Source: Citrus sinensis (lineage: Eukaryota; Streptophyta; Magnoliopsida; Sapindales; Rutaceae). Taken from it: a stretch of DNA of 64,000 nt. This document shows positions 25,443 to 43,406 of this stretch, in pieces. The notes beneath the pieces were generated by a model that saw only the letters and a program-made list of their open reading frames with translations, had not been told where the DNA came from and did no database searches. Within the stretch, counting starts at the first letter, position 1. Every line of letters starts with the position of its first letter. The stretch is taken from the NCBI RefSeq assembly GCF_022201045.2, contig NC_068557.1, forward strand, positions 32,093,501 to 32,157,500, given 5' to 3'. The translations under genes were made by a program, and so were the position numbers.

Positions 25443-28128
25443 ATGGCTGCGTCTGCCGCCACAGATGGCGTTGCAGCGACGGCGCTTCGGTCCGTGATCC
25501 AACGGGTCCACCAAGCCGCCGAGAGATCCAGTCGCCCGCCGGACCGGATTCGAATCGTCGCTGTCAGCAAAACCAAACCGGTCTCAGTAATCCGTCAGGT
25601 TTATGAGGCCGGTCACCGATGTTTCGGTGAAAACTACGTTCAAGAAATAGTGGAAAAGGCGGCTCAGGTCCCTCTCTTTTCTTCTCTCTCTGCTTTTTTT
25701 TTTTTCCCAAAAGATATAACTACGTATTAAGCTAAACGGTTCGTTTTGATGTTGTGTCATCAGTTTCTTGTGTGATTGTTTAGAATGAAAGTGTTTGACT
25801 TTGTTGTCTGGGTTTAAACGTGCAGCTTCCAGATGATCTAGAATGGCATTTCATTGGGAACCTGCAGAGCAATAAAGTGAAACCTTTATTGGGTAATGAT
25901 TATTTCGCTTTGTCTCTATTTTAATTGTTCACATTTGTATTATTGCTATGGGATATGCCTGAGTAGGAGAAACGGAAATTAGAGACCAGCTTTAACATTT
26001 TGTTATGAATGTATCAAGTTGGGTCACTCTTGTTAAGTCAGATGTGTGCTAAGTGAGGTGGAAGCAAAACTGCAAAACCCTGTGTTCTTGTTGGTTGTTA
26101 CTGACAAAATAGAACTGCTTTGTACAGTGCATGCTTTAGGGTATTTTTGTTACTGTTGTGTTTCTGCTTTATTTTGAAAGCACAGCTGTTTAGCGTTTGT
26201 AGTCACCCACATCCACTTGCTAGTTGGTAGCTAATGTTTATGAACCACCCACCCATTTATATTTGACAAATAGTGATTTTATTTCACAGTAGTTGTGGAT
26301 TGAAAATCATAGCATCTAAATCCCAAACAGATAGATTGACTTGTTAGGAATTCTTCAGTTAATTTTGCTATCATTTGATCATTGATTAATGCAACTTTCT
26401 CTCCCCTTTTCTTGTTTCAGGTGATATTCATGGACAACCTTTTCTTGATTAAAAGTCAAATCTAATTGCATCTGCATTTTGTGTCGCACAACTTTATCTC
26501 ACATTCATGAGAGAATAAAATATGATGTCTGATTTAAAACTCATCTACTGTTTTGCAGCTGGTGTGCCTAACCTGGCAATGGTAGAAAGTGTGGACAACG
26601 AGAAGGTAAACACTTGCTCCAGTTTTAGTTATATTTATAACTTTGATGTAATTTGGACTCAACTTAAGCAAAGAATTTTTATGGTTGCCTTTCGTTGGCT
26701 CTTCCGCTCAACTTTTAGAGATTTGAGTACATAGCAAGAGATGTATCATAATTTGTTGTCACGATCAGTCAACCGAGCAATTTGGCTAGTGGTGCTCCTC
26801 TTTCTGTTTTACTAAGCCTTTTTGTGTTCTGCAGATTGCAGGTCGTCTTAATCGTATGGTTGAAACCATGGGAAGGAAGCCTTTAAAAGTCTTGGTTCAA
26901 GTGAATACCAGTGGAGAAGAATGTAAGTTTGTTTATTAACCTTAAACTGTCATTATTTTTCACAGGTGCAGTCATTTGACTTGTGAACCTCTATTGTAGA
27001 TGGAGAGTGCTTCATCAAATGCTCATGGAGTCATAGTTGCTTATTGATGATATAACCTTTCGTCTTTCAAATTTGTAAAAATTAGAGGTTATAGTTTATT
27101 CAAGAAAATATTTTATCACTTTTTACATGAATAACCTTTCGTGTCATGCATTTTACTGAATTAAGTGGTTCTGATCTGCTACTTGTGATATTTTTGAGGC
27201 CATGCTTGATTTCTGCTATGTTGCAGCGAAATCTGGAGTTGAGCCTTCAGGGTGTCTGGAACTTGTGAAACATGTTAGTCAAAACTGTCCGAATCTTGAG
27301 TTTTGTGGCCTAATGACAATTGGGATGCCAGATTACACATCGACCCCGGAGAACTTCAAGGTAGTGGTCTGATTTTGATATCATTCCCCAACCAACCCCC
27401 TCCTCACTCTCCCATTCACTTTTTCTTTTCTTCTATGTGCTTTTTTCCACTTAAGATATCTGATAGAGAATTGTGTTTTGCAACCAGACATTAGCAAAAT
27501 GCAGAAGTGAGGTATGCAAGGCTCTTGGAATACCAGAAGAGCAATGTGATCTGTCTATGGGAATGTCTGGTGACTTCGAGCTTGCTGTAAGAAATACTCT
27601 ACTGTTGGCTTAAAACAGACAACTAGTTTTACGTATTATATCTTGCAGTATAATGATGAAAACAATTTTACTTTGGAACTGAACTTGTTAAAAAATCCCA
27701 CTGCAATTTTCTCTAATGACATTCACGAGAACTAAGTACTTGTGCTAACTGGGTGTGGAAAAGGGAGGGAAAAAAAAATGGTATGTGTGTTGGCAATTAG
27801 TTGCTGCCCTTGTCCACAAAATGCCGCGCACTAACTACTGTCAGTGGCATTTTCTGAAGGAGCAAAGTTTCTGTTGAAAGAGTTTTAAGGTTATTTTCTT
27901 TATTTGATGGAAGTTGTGTCAATTCATAAAGGTCAATATGAACTCATGTTTCAATGTTGCCTATTTTATGTTTTATTGTTTAAAATACATGAATGCCTGA
28001 TTTGTTTTGCTTAGTCCAGTTATGCAGCTCTTGACACTCTCACTGCTTTGCAGATTGAAATGGGGAGCACCAATGTCAGGATTGGATCCACAATATTTGG
28101 TGCAAGGGAATATCCGAAGAAGAACTAA
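25443..28128 (+). CDS. Pyridoxal phosphate homeostasis protein (YggS/PROSC/PLPBP family)
   Basis: Seven exons (25443-25667, 25826-25892, 26559-26605, 26835-26922, 27227-27360, 27488-27586, 28054-28128) give 244 aa, the family's normal length. The fold is a single-domain type III PLP barrel related to alanine racemase. The PLP Schiff-base lysine is Lys43 in VAVSKTKP. Other landmarks are CFGENYVQE, LEWHFIGNLQSNKVK, VNTSGEE, FCGLMTIG, DLSMGMSGDFELA and the phosphate-binding end VRIGSTIFG. Known role: binds and buffers free PLP and affects B6 and amino-acid balance, with no catalytic activity established. Start: ATG 25443 (MAASAATDG) matches family N-termini. The frame is open upstream to ATG 25368, which would add 25 charged residues. 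A MULE MITE lies just upstream and may form part of the promoter. Confidence 0.95.
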
Positions 28129-28843
28129 ACTTTTTTTTTCACCTGTTCTGAAAACGTTGGCTATTGTTATGTATTTATCTTAATGTACTGAAACTAGAGT
28201 ATAGTAGATTAATCATATTTTTTATGCACTTGTTCTTTCGATGCTGTAGTATTTCTTTTCACTCTTGAATGATGATTTTTGGGGGCTATACTTGTTGATC
28301 CCTTCATAATGATGGGTTATTCATCAGAGCCTAGGATTCTTCTTATATTGCGCTGATGGGTCCAAACTACAAAAATTGTATGTTTATATCTGAAATTTTT
28401 ACTCAAATTTAACAGGCATGCATGTTATGATGCGGCAGGGTTGTGATGCGTCAATCCTTTTTTATTCTGATCAAGGCTTGAAAGATGAATCTGAAATGGT
28501 TTCCTTGAGGAACTTTGGTATAAGAAATCGAGAAAAGATCCAATAAATAAAAAATATACTTGAGGCTGTGTTCGGGGCAGGTATCTTGTGCAGATATTAT
28601 TGTTTTAGCTGCCGAGGAATCAGTAGCACTCTCAGGAGGACCTGATATCCAGATTCCACTTGGAAGAAAAGACCCTACCACTAGCAGTCACCAACTAGCT
28701 CACCTTCATTTTCCCTTTCCAGGAATAACAGTTGATGAATTACTTCATACCTTCATGTGTGAAAGGAGTGAAGCTCAAAGAGTCAGTCGCCATCTTAGGT
28801 GATGAACTTTTAGGGGTCAATTTTGTAAAAAAGGGATTCTTTA

Positions 28844-31210
28844 GGGCCTGTTTGGTACCGTTTTCAAGCCTCTGTTTTCGTTTTCGTTTTGAGGATACAG
28901 ATGTAATTCGTGTTTGGTGGGCTAAACTCAGAAACAAATTATAAAACAAAAAATTCAGATTCAGCTTTCCAGTTGTAAAGTTGAAAACATGTTTAATGCG
29001 TTTTCAAATGAATTACAATTCACACTCAAGAACAAATTACAGAACAAATCTCGGCTCGTGTTCACTTCATCAACAGCTCCCAAAGTCCCCGATCTAAACT
29101 CTCCGCACTCACTATCACTCTCTTCTTCCTCTTTCTCTAGATCTACAACACATATCTCTCCCTCTAACTCGATCTGCCACTCCGTTGCTGCTGCTGCTCG
29201 ATCTCGGCTCTTGCAGCTGCTGTCTTCACTTGGTATTTGCTCCAGCTACTTCCAGTTCGTTGCTGCTGCTGCTGCTCTTCCAGTTCGTTGCTGCTGCTAG
29301 ATCCTGCTGCTGCTGCAGCTCTTCCACTCGCGTGCTGCTGCTGCTGGATCCTGCTGATGCTGCTCTTTCACTCGGTTGCTGCTGCTGCTCTTTCACTCGG
29401 TTGCTGCTGCTCTTCCACTCGCGTGCTGCTGCTGCTAGATCCTGCTGCTGCTGCTGCTCTTTCACTCGGTTGCTGCTGCTGCTCTTTCACTTGCTTGCTG
29501 CCGCTGCTAGATCCTGTTGCTGCAGCTGCTCTTCCACTCGCTTGCTGCCACCACTTACTGGTATATTTCTTTCTTTTTTTCTATTTGGCTGCACTTTGAC
29601 TGTAATTCTTTTTGTTTAGCTTGGACCCATATGATGTTCAATTCGGCAAATTGGATTCAATTGGGCAAATTGGATGTTGTTATGTTCAATTAGTTTTTTA
29701 GGCAAATTAATTGGGTGTACTTCTTGATTATCTTGTGCAAGATTTGCTCTGGTTTTAAGTGGCATGTGGAAACTATTTTAAGTGGCATGTTCAATTCGGC
29801 AAATTGGAAACTGTTCTTGATTATTTTCTTTAGATTGTTTCAGAATCTAGGTCGTAGCAATGATATTTCAGCATGAGAGCAACTGGCCATGAGCTGGAAC
29901 AGATGGGCTGGAATTTCTCTCCTAGGTGGAGTTCTGTACATTGTGCTGATGATCCCTTTCACGACGAACAGTTTTCCAAGGGCTCAGAACATAGTAGTCA
30001 TGATTTAGACCCATGAAGTACCAAGAATTTATATTTATGGTGGTTAGCAGAAAATCTCACTCTTGAATCTAGACACATTTGGTACATATTTGTCAAGTAT
30101 TTTGAAGCTTTACTCTGACTCTAGACACAATAGTTTACTAGAACCTGAAAGATAGAAAAGATGGAAATACAATGTATGTGTTACATTTTTGTTCAGACAC
30201 AACGAAGAAATCCACACGAAATTGTTACTGGGATGGTGGTGCCACAATGAAACTGGAGATCAAAATCGAGCAAGGCACTTGTACTGTTTGATTTGGTGCA
30301 AACATTGTTGCCAATTTTGTTGTAATGTTTCATTGGTGACATAATGGAATTCCTTATTACCCATGCCATTTTAATTTAATTTTCTTCCCACCGCATTCCC
30401 ATGATTGTTGAAGTGACTTGAAAGAATTAATATCTTCTTGCTGGAGCCCGTAGACATGGATGCTTGCAAACATAGATAGAAGTTTTACCTTTGGTTGATT
30501 TGCCAGTTTAAAGAGTCTTGTTTAGTGTTTGTTGGCCTTGAATGTCTTGATATGGATATGGAGCCAAAACAATTGCAAGACGTGTTTCGATTACTACCAA
30601 AAGCTGTGCATGTCACACTAAACCATCGAACTTTAATGCTGCCGGGACTGGCATTGGGATTGGGATTGGAACAGGGACCGTGAGTTCTCCTCTGTTTCTC
30701 GGATGGAATTGCGGCTTTTATGTGGCATGATTACATACGTAATGCATAATGTGTATCATGTAGTTTTTTATAATTATTTTGTTTAAATCATGTGTTGTAA
30801 TATATATCTTAATTATATAGTGTAAAAACAATGACAATGTCAAATTTTTTTAATTAATGTTAATTCTTAAACTTTATTATCATGTAATTTTTTTTATTAA
30901 ATTTGGTTAAATTATTTTGTTGTATTTGTGTGTATTAGCTAAATAATTATTTTATAACTATAAATATAATGTAAATGATTAGTAAAAACTGTTTTTAAAA
31001 AAAGCATTACCAAACGCATATTCTCTGTTTTTATCATTTCTAACTGTGTCTACCAAACGCATATTACTGTTTTCAGTTTTAAAATATAAGATACAGAAAA
31101 TGATACCAAACGCATATTTAAATTCGAAATACAGTAACTACAAAACATCATTTTCATTTTCATTTTTATTCTCAGAAAATACAGATTCAAAAACAATACC
31201 AAACAGGCCC
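28844..31210. mobile_element. Non-autonomous PIF/Harbinger-type element, 2.37 kb
   Basis: Terminal inverted repeats begin GGGCCTGTTTGGTA at 28844 and, on the other strand, at 31210. Imperfect matching extends to about 35 bp. The 3-bp target duplication TTA (28841-28843 and 31211-31213) is the PIF/Harbinger signature. The right subterminal region carries three direct ACCAAACGCATATT repeats (about 31011-31115). No transposase is visible. The interior holds a CTG/GCT-rich minisatellite and about 1.5 kb of unplaced sequence. A possible captured coding piece at about 29900-30000 reads WAGISLLGGVLYIVLMIPF, a membrane-like segment. The element sits wholly inside an intron of the peroxidase pseudogene. 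Confidence 0.85.
29180..29560 (+). repeat. CTG/GCT minisatellite with higher-order units
   Basis: Runs of (GCT)n or (CTG)n alternate with CTCTTCCACTCGCGTG-, CTCTTTCACTCGGTTG- and TAGATCCTG-type spacers, forming imperfect units of about 30-60 bp. It lies inside the Harbinger element. Several frames stay open because CTG, TGC and GCT code Leu, Cys and Ala. The apparent 120-144 codon proteins are therefore artefacts of the repeat. Confidence 0.85.
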
Positions 31211-31440
31211 TTAACCTCTCACCCTCACCCTCACCCTCACATGAATTCACACTTTTGGACTAATTCATTGCTTCAGGTGCACATACGCTAGGCGCTGGAC
31301 ATTGCGTAAACATAGCGAGCAGATTAAATGATGCAGACGTACATTCAGGAGACCAGATGATGATCAATCTTGCCTTTGAACTTCTACTTAAACTTCAATG
31401 CCCGACTAAAACTCCGCTGAATATTATTGAATTACCTAAA

Positions 31441-31959
31441 TATTGTCCATCACATTTAAGTAACCCAATAATTCGATTTCAAACCACAGATTGTATTTGC
31501 CATTTTGGTACCAATCTAAAAAACCCAAACGGAAAGGGGAGAAAAAAAAAGGCTCCTACAATAGTAACTACTAGAATATTCAGAAATTACGAAGATTATC
31601 TTGGGTAAATTCTCTGCATCCCATAAGTACATCAAAACAAATCATAAGAAATGACTTACTAAGTAAAACATAATGAAATATAGCAGAAAATGTTGGAACA
31701 GAGGGCTGCAAGCTTACAATTAGATCAACTCTTAGTAAAATCTCTGGGCAGGAGGCTGGTAGTGAAGGGATTCAAATTGCTGCTGTCCTAACTGTTGGCT
31801 CTGTTTTGATTGTCTAAGTATCAAAATTTGTTCTGCATATAGGCTGGTGTGTATCATGTAAAGCTTCAATGAGCAACCTGCTCACTCTCCAGATTGTGTA
31901 TTGAAGTAGGTCAGTTAACAGTTAAAAGAGTGCTGTCAGAGATGATTAACAATCACAGA
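31441..31959. other. Peroxidase remnant tail and GT14 3' flank
   Basis: An open frame runs to 31608 beyond the recognisable peroxidase part but shows no family features. 31610-31959 should contain the 3' UTR of the minus-strand GT14 gene. Confidence 0.5.
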
Positions 31960-34900
31960 TCACGAGGATTGGTCTAGTAATGTTGAGGTATCAAACGTCC
32001 CAACAATCCCTTCACTCAAAAGGCGCATGGCAGCTCCACGAGAAAACTTTCGTGCAAACAGAAAGCAAGGAACAATGATGGAATTACTCCGACACCATTC
32101 TGTCCGGAATTCTGTCTCGTAGTAAACATGGTTGATGCTCTGTTCAATTGAACATAACAAATAATGAAAACAGTAACATCATGTTTTCCCCCTTCAAAAC
32201 AGAACAGGATAAACTTAATGGAAAGATAAACACACAAAACAACAGACTGAAAAGGAAAAAATAAATAAATAAACACACAATATTTCTAGGGTGCCAAAAT
32301 AGGCACAATGTGATGGGATGCTCATCAATTATAAATCACAATATTCATCTAGATATCCATCTTTCACAATGTAAAAGCAAGAGAAGTCAACAACCTTTAT
32401 TTCCTTGATCTGTTGAGGGCCCGCATTTGCATAGCTGAATGTCAATGGATGCCAATTTTGATTCCCCGTTGTAGACAGGTTCCACTGTGTATACGTCAAT
32501 GTTCGACGTTCAAGCTCACCTTCAAGCTCACTCATCTAACAGAAAATATAACCAATCAGAAAAGATACCATCCATAAAAAGCTATATACTCGAAAAGAAA
32601 GGTTGCATAATTCTTACACAGGAACAGAGAAGAAGAGATATCACAAGAAAATCATGCCAGGAAGAATCATGCAACAAACTGAGAACGATAAGAAAAATGG
32701 AAGGAAAAAATGAGACATGAATGGTTACTTACTGCAAGCAGTGTCTGCACGTAGTGTTCATCAGGAATACAGTTGTGCTGCTTTTGAAGTTTCTGCATTT
32801 ATCATGAACAGTGCACCCAAATCAGAAAAGCTTTTCAATCGCTTTAAAGGGGGAAAAATATAGATCACTGTAAGCATTTAGCCTTTGCTTTGAGAACTTC
32901 AGCAGTAATGAAACTCTCTGACGGATATAATCGCACTACATATTATCATAAAAGTAAAATGACTGTCACAAAATATGGAACACTGCCCTTCACAATAAAA
33001 AAGAAATCAGGTATAGAATATCACTTACCATATTCATCTTTCCCTTGCGTGCATCTAAAGGTGGGCGTCGCTGCAAGGAGAAAACATATGAATGATTTCT
33101 TGTTTGATCCAGAAAAAGGTCTTATACTTTTTACACTGTAAACCACTACCCACTTAGAAAAAATAATGTTGACTAAAAAATGTTCACTTTCTTGGGACTA
33201 GTGAGGGGTCAGTGACACTGACAGATAGTTTGACAGGCATGCCAACCTAGAAAAACCAATCAACAGCAGTCATAATTGTAAGTGTCATTTTACACTATAG
33301 AGTGATTATTAGCTGAAAGTAGTGATTAATACTAATCTATAAAAGAATAAGACAGAAAACTGCTTAACTGCATACCTTGCAACACTTCTTAAAGACTGGA
33401 AAAATAATCTCATCATCAACAATGACTTCTGCATGTCTCCGAATTAAAGTGATCCACTGCAACAAAATCAATTTAAGTTCAGATCATGAATGATGCCTAG
33501 GTAGAAATACAAATGCATATCCTACCCTTGAAGAAATTTTAATTAAAAAGATGACATTGATGATTCATTAGTGACATAAGGCTTGTTTATTATATGTTTG
33601 AAATCTGAAATTTTATTAATTTCAGGATTTTTTCAAAATTTGCTCTTTTTTTTAATTTATATTTGATTTTCAAACATTTATCCCCGAAAAAGTAAACTAT
33701 TGTAACTTTTATCTTAATGAGAAAAGTCTAAATGAAAAATAAATATTATATTCCATAAATATCTCTATAAAATATACTTATTTCTTAAACTATAAAACTT
33801 AATTTCTTTTTTTTTTGGTTTTGATTTACAAGGACAAAAAAAAAAGGGACAAACGCCTCCTTACATTAACCCTCCTAACATTCTGATTCCAGTCAAGCAA
33901 GTTATCATGCACACAAACAATGAGTCAAAGTGTTAAGCTCAATACAAAGGTGAGAAAACTATTTGCAGACACCAGGCTCACTTAAAATGATGTGTATGAC
34001 AACTAACTATGGACAAGTTAAGAGAGGATGGGATGCAATAGATAACCTGAGAGCCCTTTCGCCATTTTCCCTTTGGTATGGTAGGTGACATCTTTGGGTT
34101 GTAGCGGCTTTCCTTTCTATCCAGAAAACTACAAATACCGAGTAACAATAAAAGTTTCACCTTAGTATTTATTAGATTAAAAACACTTACAAACCACTTA
34201 AAATGACTAAATACTGATCCTGATATAACATTTCCAATTGATATTTAAGCATTTTTGCAAAGCAATCGTGCATGGCACCTCAAAATTCAAAGCTCTCCAT
34301 CTACCTGTCCACAAAACTCCTCGGAGAAGCCATTAGATACTTGTAAACATAGCTAAAGTTGTAGATGGGTACGCAACTGCAACACAGAGAGAGAAAATCT
34401 AATAAATAACCATCAGCAAAACAACTGTTCTTCAAGAACACACATCATGACCAATCACAATCAAATCATTTGCTCTAAATCTTATGGAAAAACCACCTGT
34501 CAGAGAGAAGCACAAATCTTTGATTTGCCGGATCTTCCAACGCAGTTTCAAGTAACAATCTCTCCGCTGCAATCATACTGGATTCTCCCCATGCTACCTG
34601 TAAGACATCTTCATTACATCATTTCTTCAGCTCCAAGAAATCATCATCAACTCATTCAAGATTGAAGCATAAAATCCATCACTTGTCCTTTTTATGGATA
34701 CTAAAATTTGTCCTTTATTAATGATTAATAATTACACCAAGCCTAGATGTTGAGGAAAGTTAATATATTTAACAAAAATAGCAAAAAGTAGTTAAAATTT
34801 CATAATAGAAAAACTAATCTTTAAGGAAAAGAATGAAGTTTATTAATTAATTAACTTATTTTATTCTAGTTTATACCATAATCACCTGAATGCTATTACT

Positions 34901-35347
34901 CAACTGACGACCGTAAAAGAACTTTGACCTCGTCGTTAACTCATCGAACACAAAACCCGGCGCCGAGTGTATAAAAATCGAAAAATTCTCCACGTCAGCA
35001 ATCTGCACCAACCAAACCAGTTCAGAAGTTCATTTTGTCGTTGAAAAAAAAATAGTTCTCTTCGTTTCATTTTAATTAATTAATAAATAATTAGAGACCT
35101 CGAAGAAGCTTCCCCAGAGAAAGTCGAGCGGCAGCTCACGGCGAGCGAGGAAGAGAAAGGCGATCTTGGCGGGGCCATCGTAATGAATCCGCGATCTCGT
35201 GCGAGAAACAGCAGACGACGAGATATCGTACCGAAGGTGGAGCCGGAAAAGAGCTACGAGAGAAAAAGCGATGCAGAAGAAGGTCACCAGCTTCCAGCTG
35301 AACCAGAGCACGTGGCGCCCCACTTTTGGCGCGGCTTTCTTCGTCAT
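31960..35347 (-). CDS. GT14 core-2/I-branching-type glycosyltransferase (DUF266/BC10-like)
   Basis: Ten exons on minus (35347-35099, 35002-34886, 34597-34497, 34376-34305, 34128-34047, 33456-33376, 33070-33029, 32792-32733, 32535-32395, 32139-31960) give 374 aa. It is a type II Golgi-membrane topology: a short basic N-tail, one anchor (about residues 15-37, WFSWKLVTFFCIAFSLVALF), a stem, then the catalytic domain. Family landmarks are KIAFLFLARRELPLD, FSIFIHSAPGF, VAWGESSMIAAERLLLETAL, RFVLLSDSCVPIYNFSYVY, NPKMSPTIPKGKWRKGSQW and the Cys-rich C-terminal half ending CFLFARKF. Plant members related to rice BC10 affect wall polysaccharide or arabinogalactan glycosylation; the substrate here is not known. 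All junctions are GT-AG and in frame. It is complete, with no sign of damage. Confidence 0.93.
33575..33830 (-). repeat. Dispersed repeat copy D inside a GT14 intron
   Basis: This is the inverse of the 15.05-15.17 kb segment, with several 12-16 base blocks shared. It starts near GGCTTGTTTATTATATG and ends in T-rich DNA. It lies in the 590-bp intron between GT14 exons 5 and 6, in non-coding DNA, and does not disturb splicing signals. Confidence 0.6.
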
Positions 35348-36450
35348 ACTTCCTCCTTCAAAATCACAACCAACATGATTTTTTTTTATATTTAAAAAGA
35401 AATGAAATTTTTAATAATTAATTTAGTATGTGTACGAAGATAATTTACATTGAAGGGATTGTGTAGGAAGAAAGAAAGAGAAGAGCATCTGCGGCTCTGC
35501 GCTGTCGTTTTATGAATTAAAAAATAGTGGGAACTGGAACAGCGTCGCCCGCGGGCCTCAAGTAAAGGAAAGAAACAAACAGAAGAAGAGGGAAAAGAAA
35601 CGGTGACGTTTCTTGATGGTGGGGGCGAAGGTGATTATGGAATGAATAGGTTGATGAATGGACGGCAGCGGTGACTTGTGAGGTTATAATTGAATGACAG
35701 CGTTGATGCGCCGTGACGTGAGTGAGACTGATTGATAGGCTTTTTGTGCAGATTGACCAAAGATTACATTTTTTTTTTTTTTCCCCACATTGATTCAATT
35801 GCCGCCACGTTTACATGAAACTTGATCGTTACTTGACGGTACTGATAGGGACAGATTTCAGACAAGTGGTAAATTTATCACCTTATTTTTTTTTTTTTTT
35901 AAACAAACCACGAGGATAAATTTGATACTTACGCATTGATGATGATGATTATGTACGTTTCAAAATCTTTAAACGCTCAATTTCCTCTATTTTACTTAAG
36001 GGAGAGGAAAGAAAAGATTAGTTATTCATAATTATTTATTTATATATACAGCATCGGAAATTTAAATAATGGTGGCTTCGCAAATTGTATAATTTAAAAT
36101 TAAATTGATGCGCTCTGTACTGTAACTAAAAAAATCACTGGGTACGTAATACATTCAAAATTCAAATGAACAAAATGCGTCAATGATGATCATACACAAT
36201 AAACATTGCATTTCTAGATTACTGAGATTTACAGTATTATTTGAATTGATTAAAATCAAGTAATTGATGAGGAACTGTGTTGACTTGGCAAGCCGGCATA
36301 CTCTTTTTGATGAAAAAATGACTTGTTCATCTTGTTTTATTTCTCCCATTGAGGTCACAGGCTGAAAATGCATATTGCATGCGTGCATGGGGATGCTGAA
36401 TTGGGCAGGAACAATGTTACTATAAGCTGTTGTGATGTTATCTGAAGCAA
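35348..36450. other. GT14 promoter and LeuRS 3' flank
   Basis: Upstream of the GT14 start is a moderately GC-rich leader region (35450-35750), then AT-rich DNA with T-runs at 35767-35781 and 35887-35901. The LeuRS 3' UTR is expected to the right of about 36150. No other gene is seen. Confidence 0.5.
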
Positions 36451-42347
<5,897 letters not shown>

Positions 42348-42511
42348 ATTTTCTACCCGGGCATCGAGTTAAAGCGTGGACACCGGTGGTGGATTCAAGT
42401 GGAGATAATGCCACTACTTATTATCATTGTTTATTTGTTTATGCACTCTTTTGTTTGTTGGCCGTTAACGCCTTAAAAGGGTAAGTGTCCGTCCTCTGAA
42501 AAAAATTATTT

Positions 42512-43229
42512 CACTACTTCAAAAATTATAAAATATTAAATAATTATAAAAAATATTATTTTTTTATTATTTTATTATTATAACTTTATAAAATCTTTCA
42601 TTTTATTTTTTTTATTAAAACAGCTAGTTAAATAGTAAAATACTAATATTATCTTTATAATAATAGAAGTATCAAATAATAAATATAAAATTATTATTAT
42701 ACCCTTAATCGTTGATTAATAGCTTAACCATAAATTTATAAATAACTCTGAATTTATTATAAGTATAAAAATAATGAACTGATAAAAATACCCCTAAATA
42801 TTTTTGGTAAAAATGTGCAGAACCTATTTTGAAAAAAGACACTTAAATAAGAAGTATTGATTAACAAGCTTTAAGTGTTTTTTTTTTTAATTGGAGTATT
42901 GATTGTGTGTTTATTAACAAAAATATCCAGGATTTTTTGTATTAGCTGCTTTTATAGTTATATTAAATTCAGGGTTATTTATAAATTTATGGTTAAAACT
43001 ATTATTTGTAGATCTAAGGGCATAAGATAATTTTTTATCTACGATTTGATATCCTTATTTGTGTATTTATCATAAAGAATAAAATTAATATTTTATTAAT
43101 AAATTAATTGGTCAACTAACTGTTTTGACGAAAAGAATAATAAAATAAAAGATTTTGTGAAGTTATAATGATAAAATGATAAGAAATATTTTTTTAATCA
43201 TTTGATATTTTATAAATTTAAAAATAGTG
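42512..43229. mobile_element. Long-TIR MITE with CACTA-type ends
   Basis: The left arm (about 42512-42790) and right arm (about 42950-43229) are inverted copies. Blocks on both strands include TTATAAAATAT, ATTATAACTT, AAAACAG(C/T)TAGTT and TTAACCATAAATTTATAAAT. Both ends read CACTA followed by an AT-rich tail, preceded by TTT. A 3-bp target duplication expected for CACTA elements is not evident, so the class is uncertain. It starts 165 bp upstream of the LeuRS start codon and has no coding capacity. Confidence 0.7.
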
Positions 43230-43406
43230 AAACGATAATAACCCAAATTATTACTCTATTCATAGCATTTAATTTGACAATTGACTCGACGAACCCAATC
43301 TCAATTCTTACATTAACAATAATGCTAAATGCAAATGCATCACATTGGAGATTAGATGATATAGATGACGACGATGACATAAACTATCTATATATATCTA
43401 TATCTA

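Larger units (their letters stand above)
28416..31440 (+). pseudogene. Class III peroxidase pseudogene interrupted by a Harbinger element
   Basis: Secretory peroxidase pieces are readable: QGCDASILFYSDQGLKD with NFGIRNREKIQ (28435-28540), then VSCADIIVLAAEESVALSGG and DIQIPLGRKDPTTSSHQL (28580-28700), and FPGITVDELL to VKGVKLKESVAIL ending at a donor at 28798|GTGATG. After a 2478-bp intron, GAHTLGAGHCVNIASRLND resumes at 31277 with the proximal haem histidine. Then LAFELLLKLQCPTKTPL, after which similarity fades. Damage: an in-frame TAA at 28543-28545, a frameshift before CSGQVSC, another near 28757, no signal peptide or distal-His exon upstream, and a degraded C-terminus. Intron phase across the gap is still correct (ATC TTA G|GT GCA CAT). 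Confidence 0.82.

Noticed and set aside
29185..29619. Long open frames (120-144 codons) rich in Leu, Cys and Ala, and a Gln/Ser-rich frame on minus
   Set aside because: They arise from the CTG/GCT minisatellite; several frames are open at once, with no start context or domain.
31441..31608. Continuation of the peroxidase protein
   Set aside because: The frame is open, but expected motifs (a PVIFDNQYYR-like segment) are not readable in any frame.
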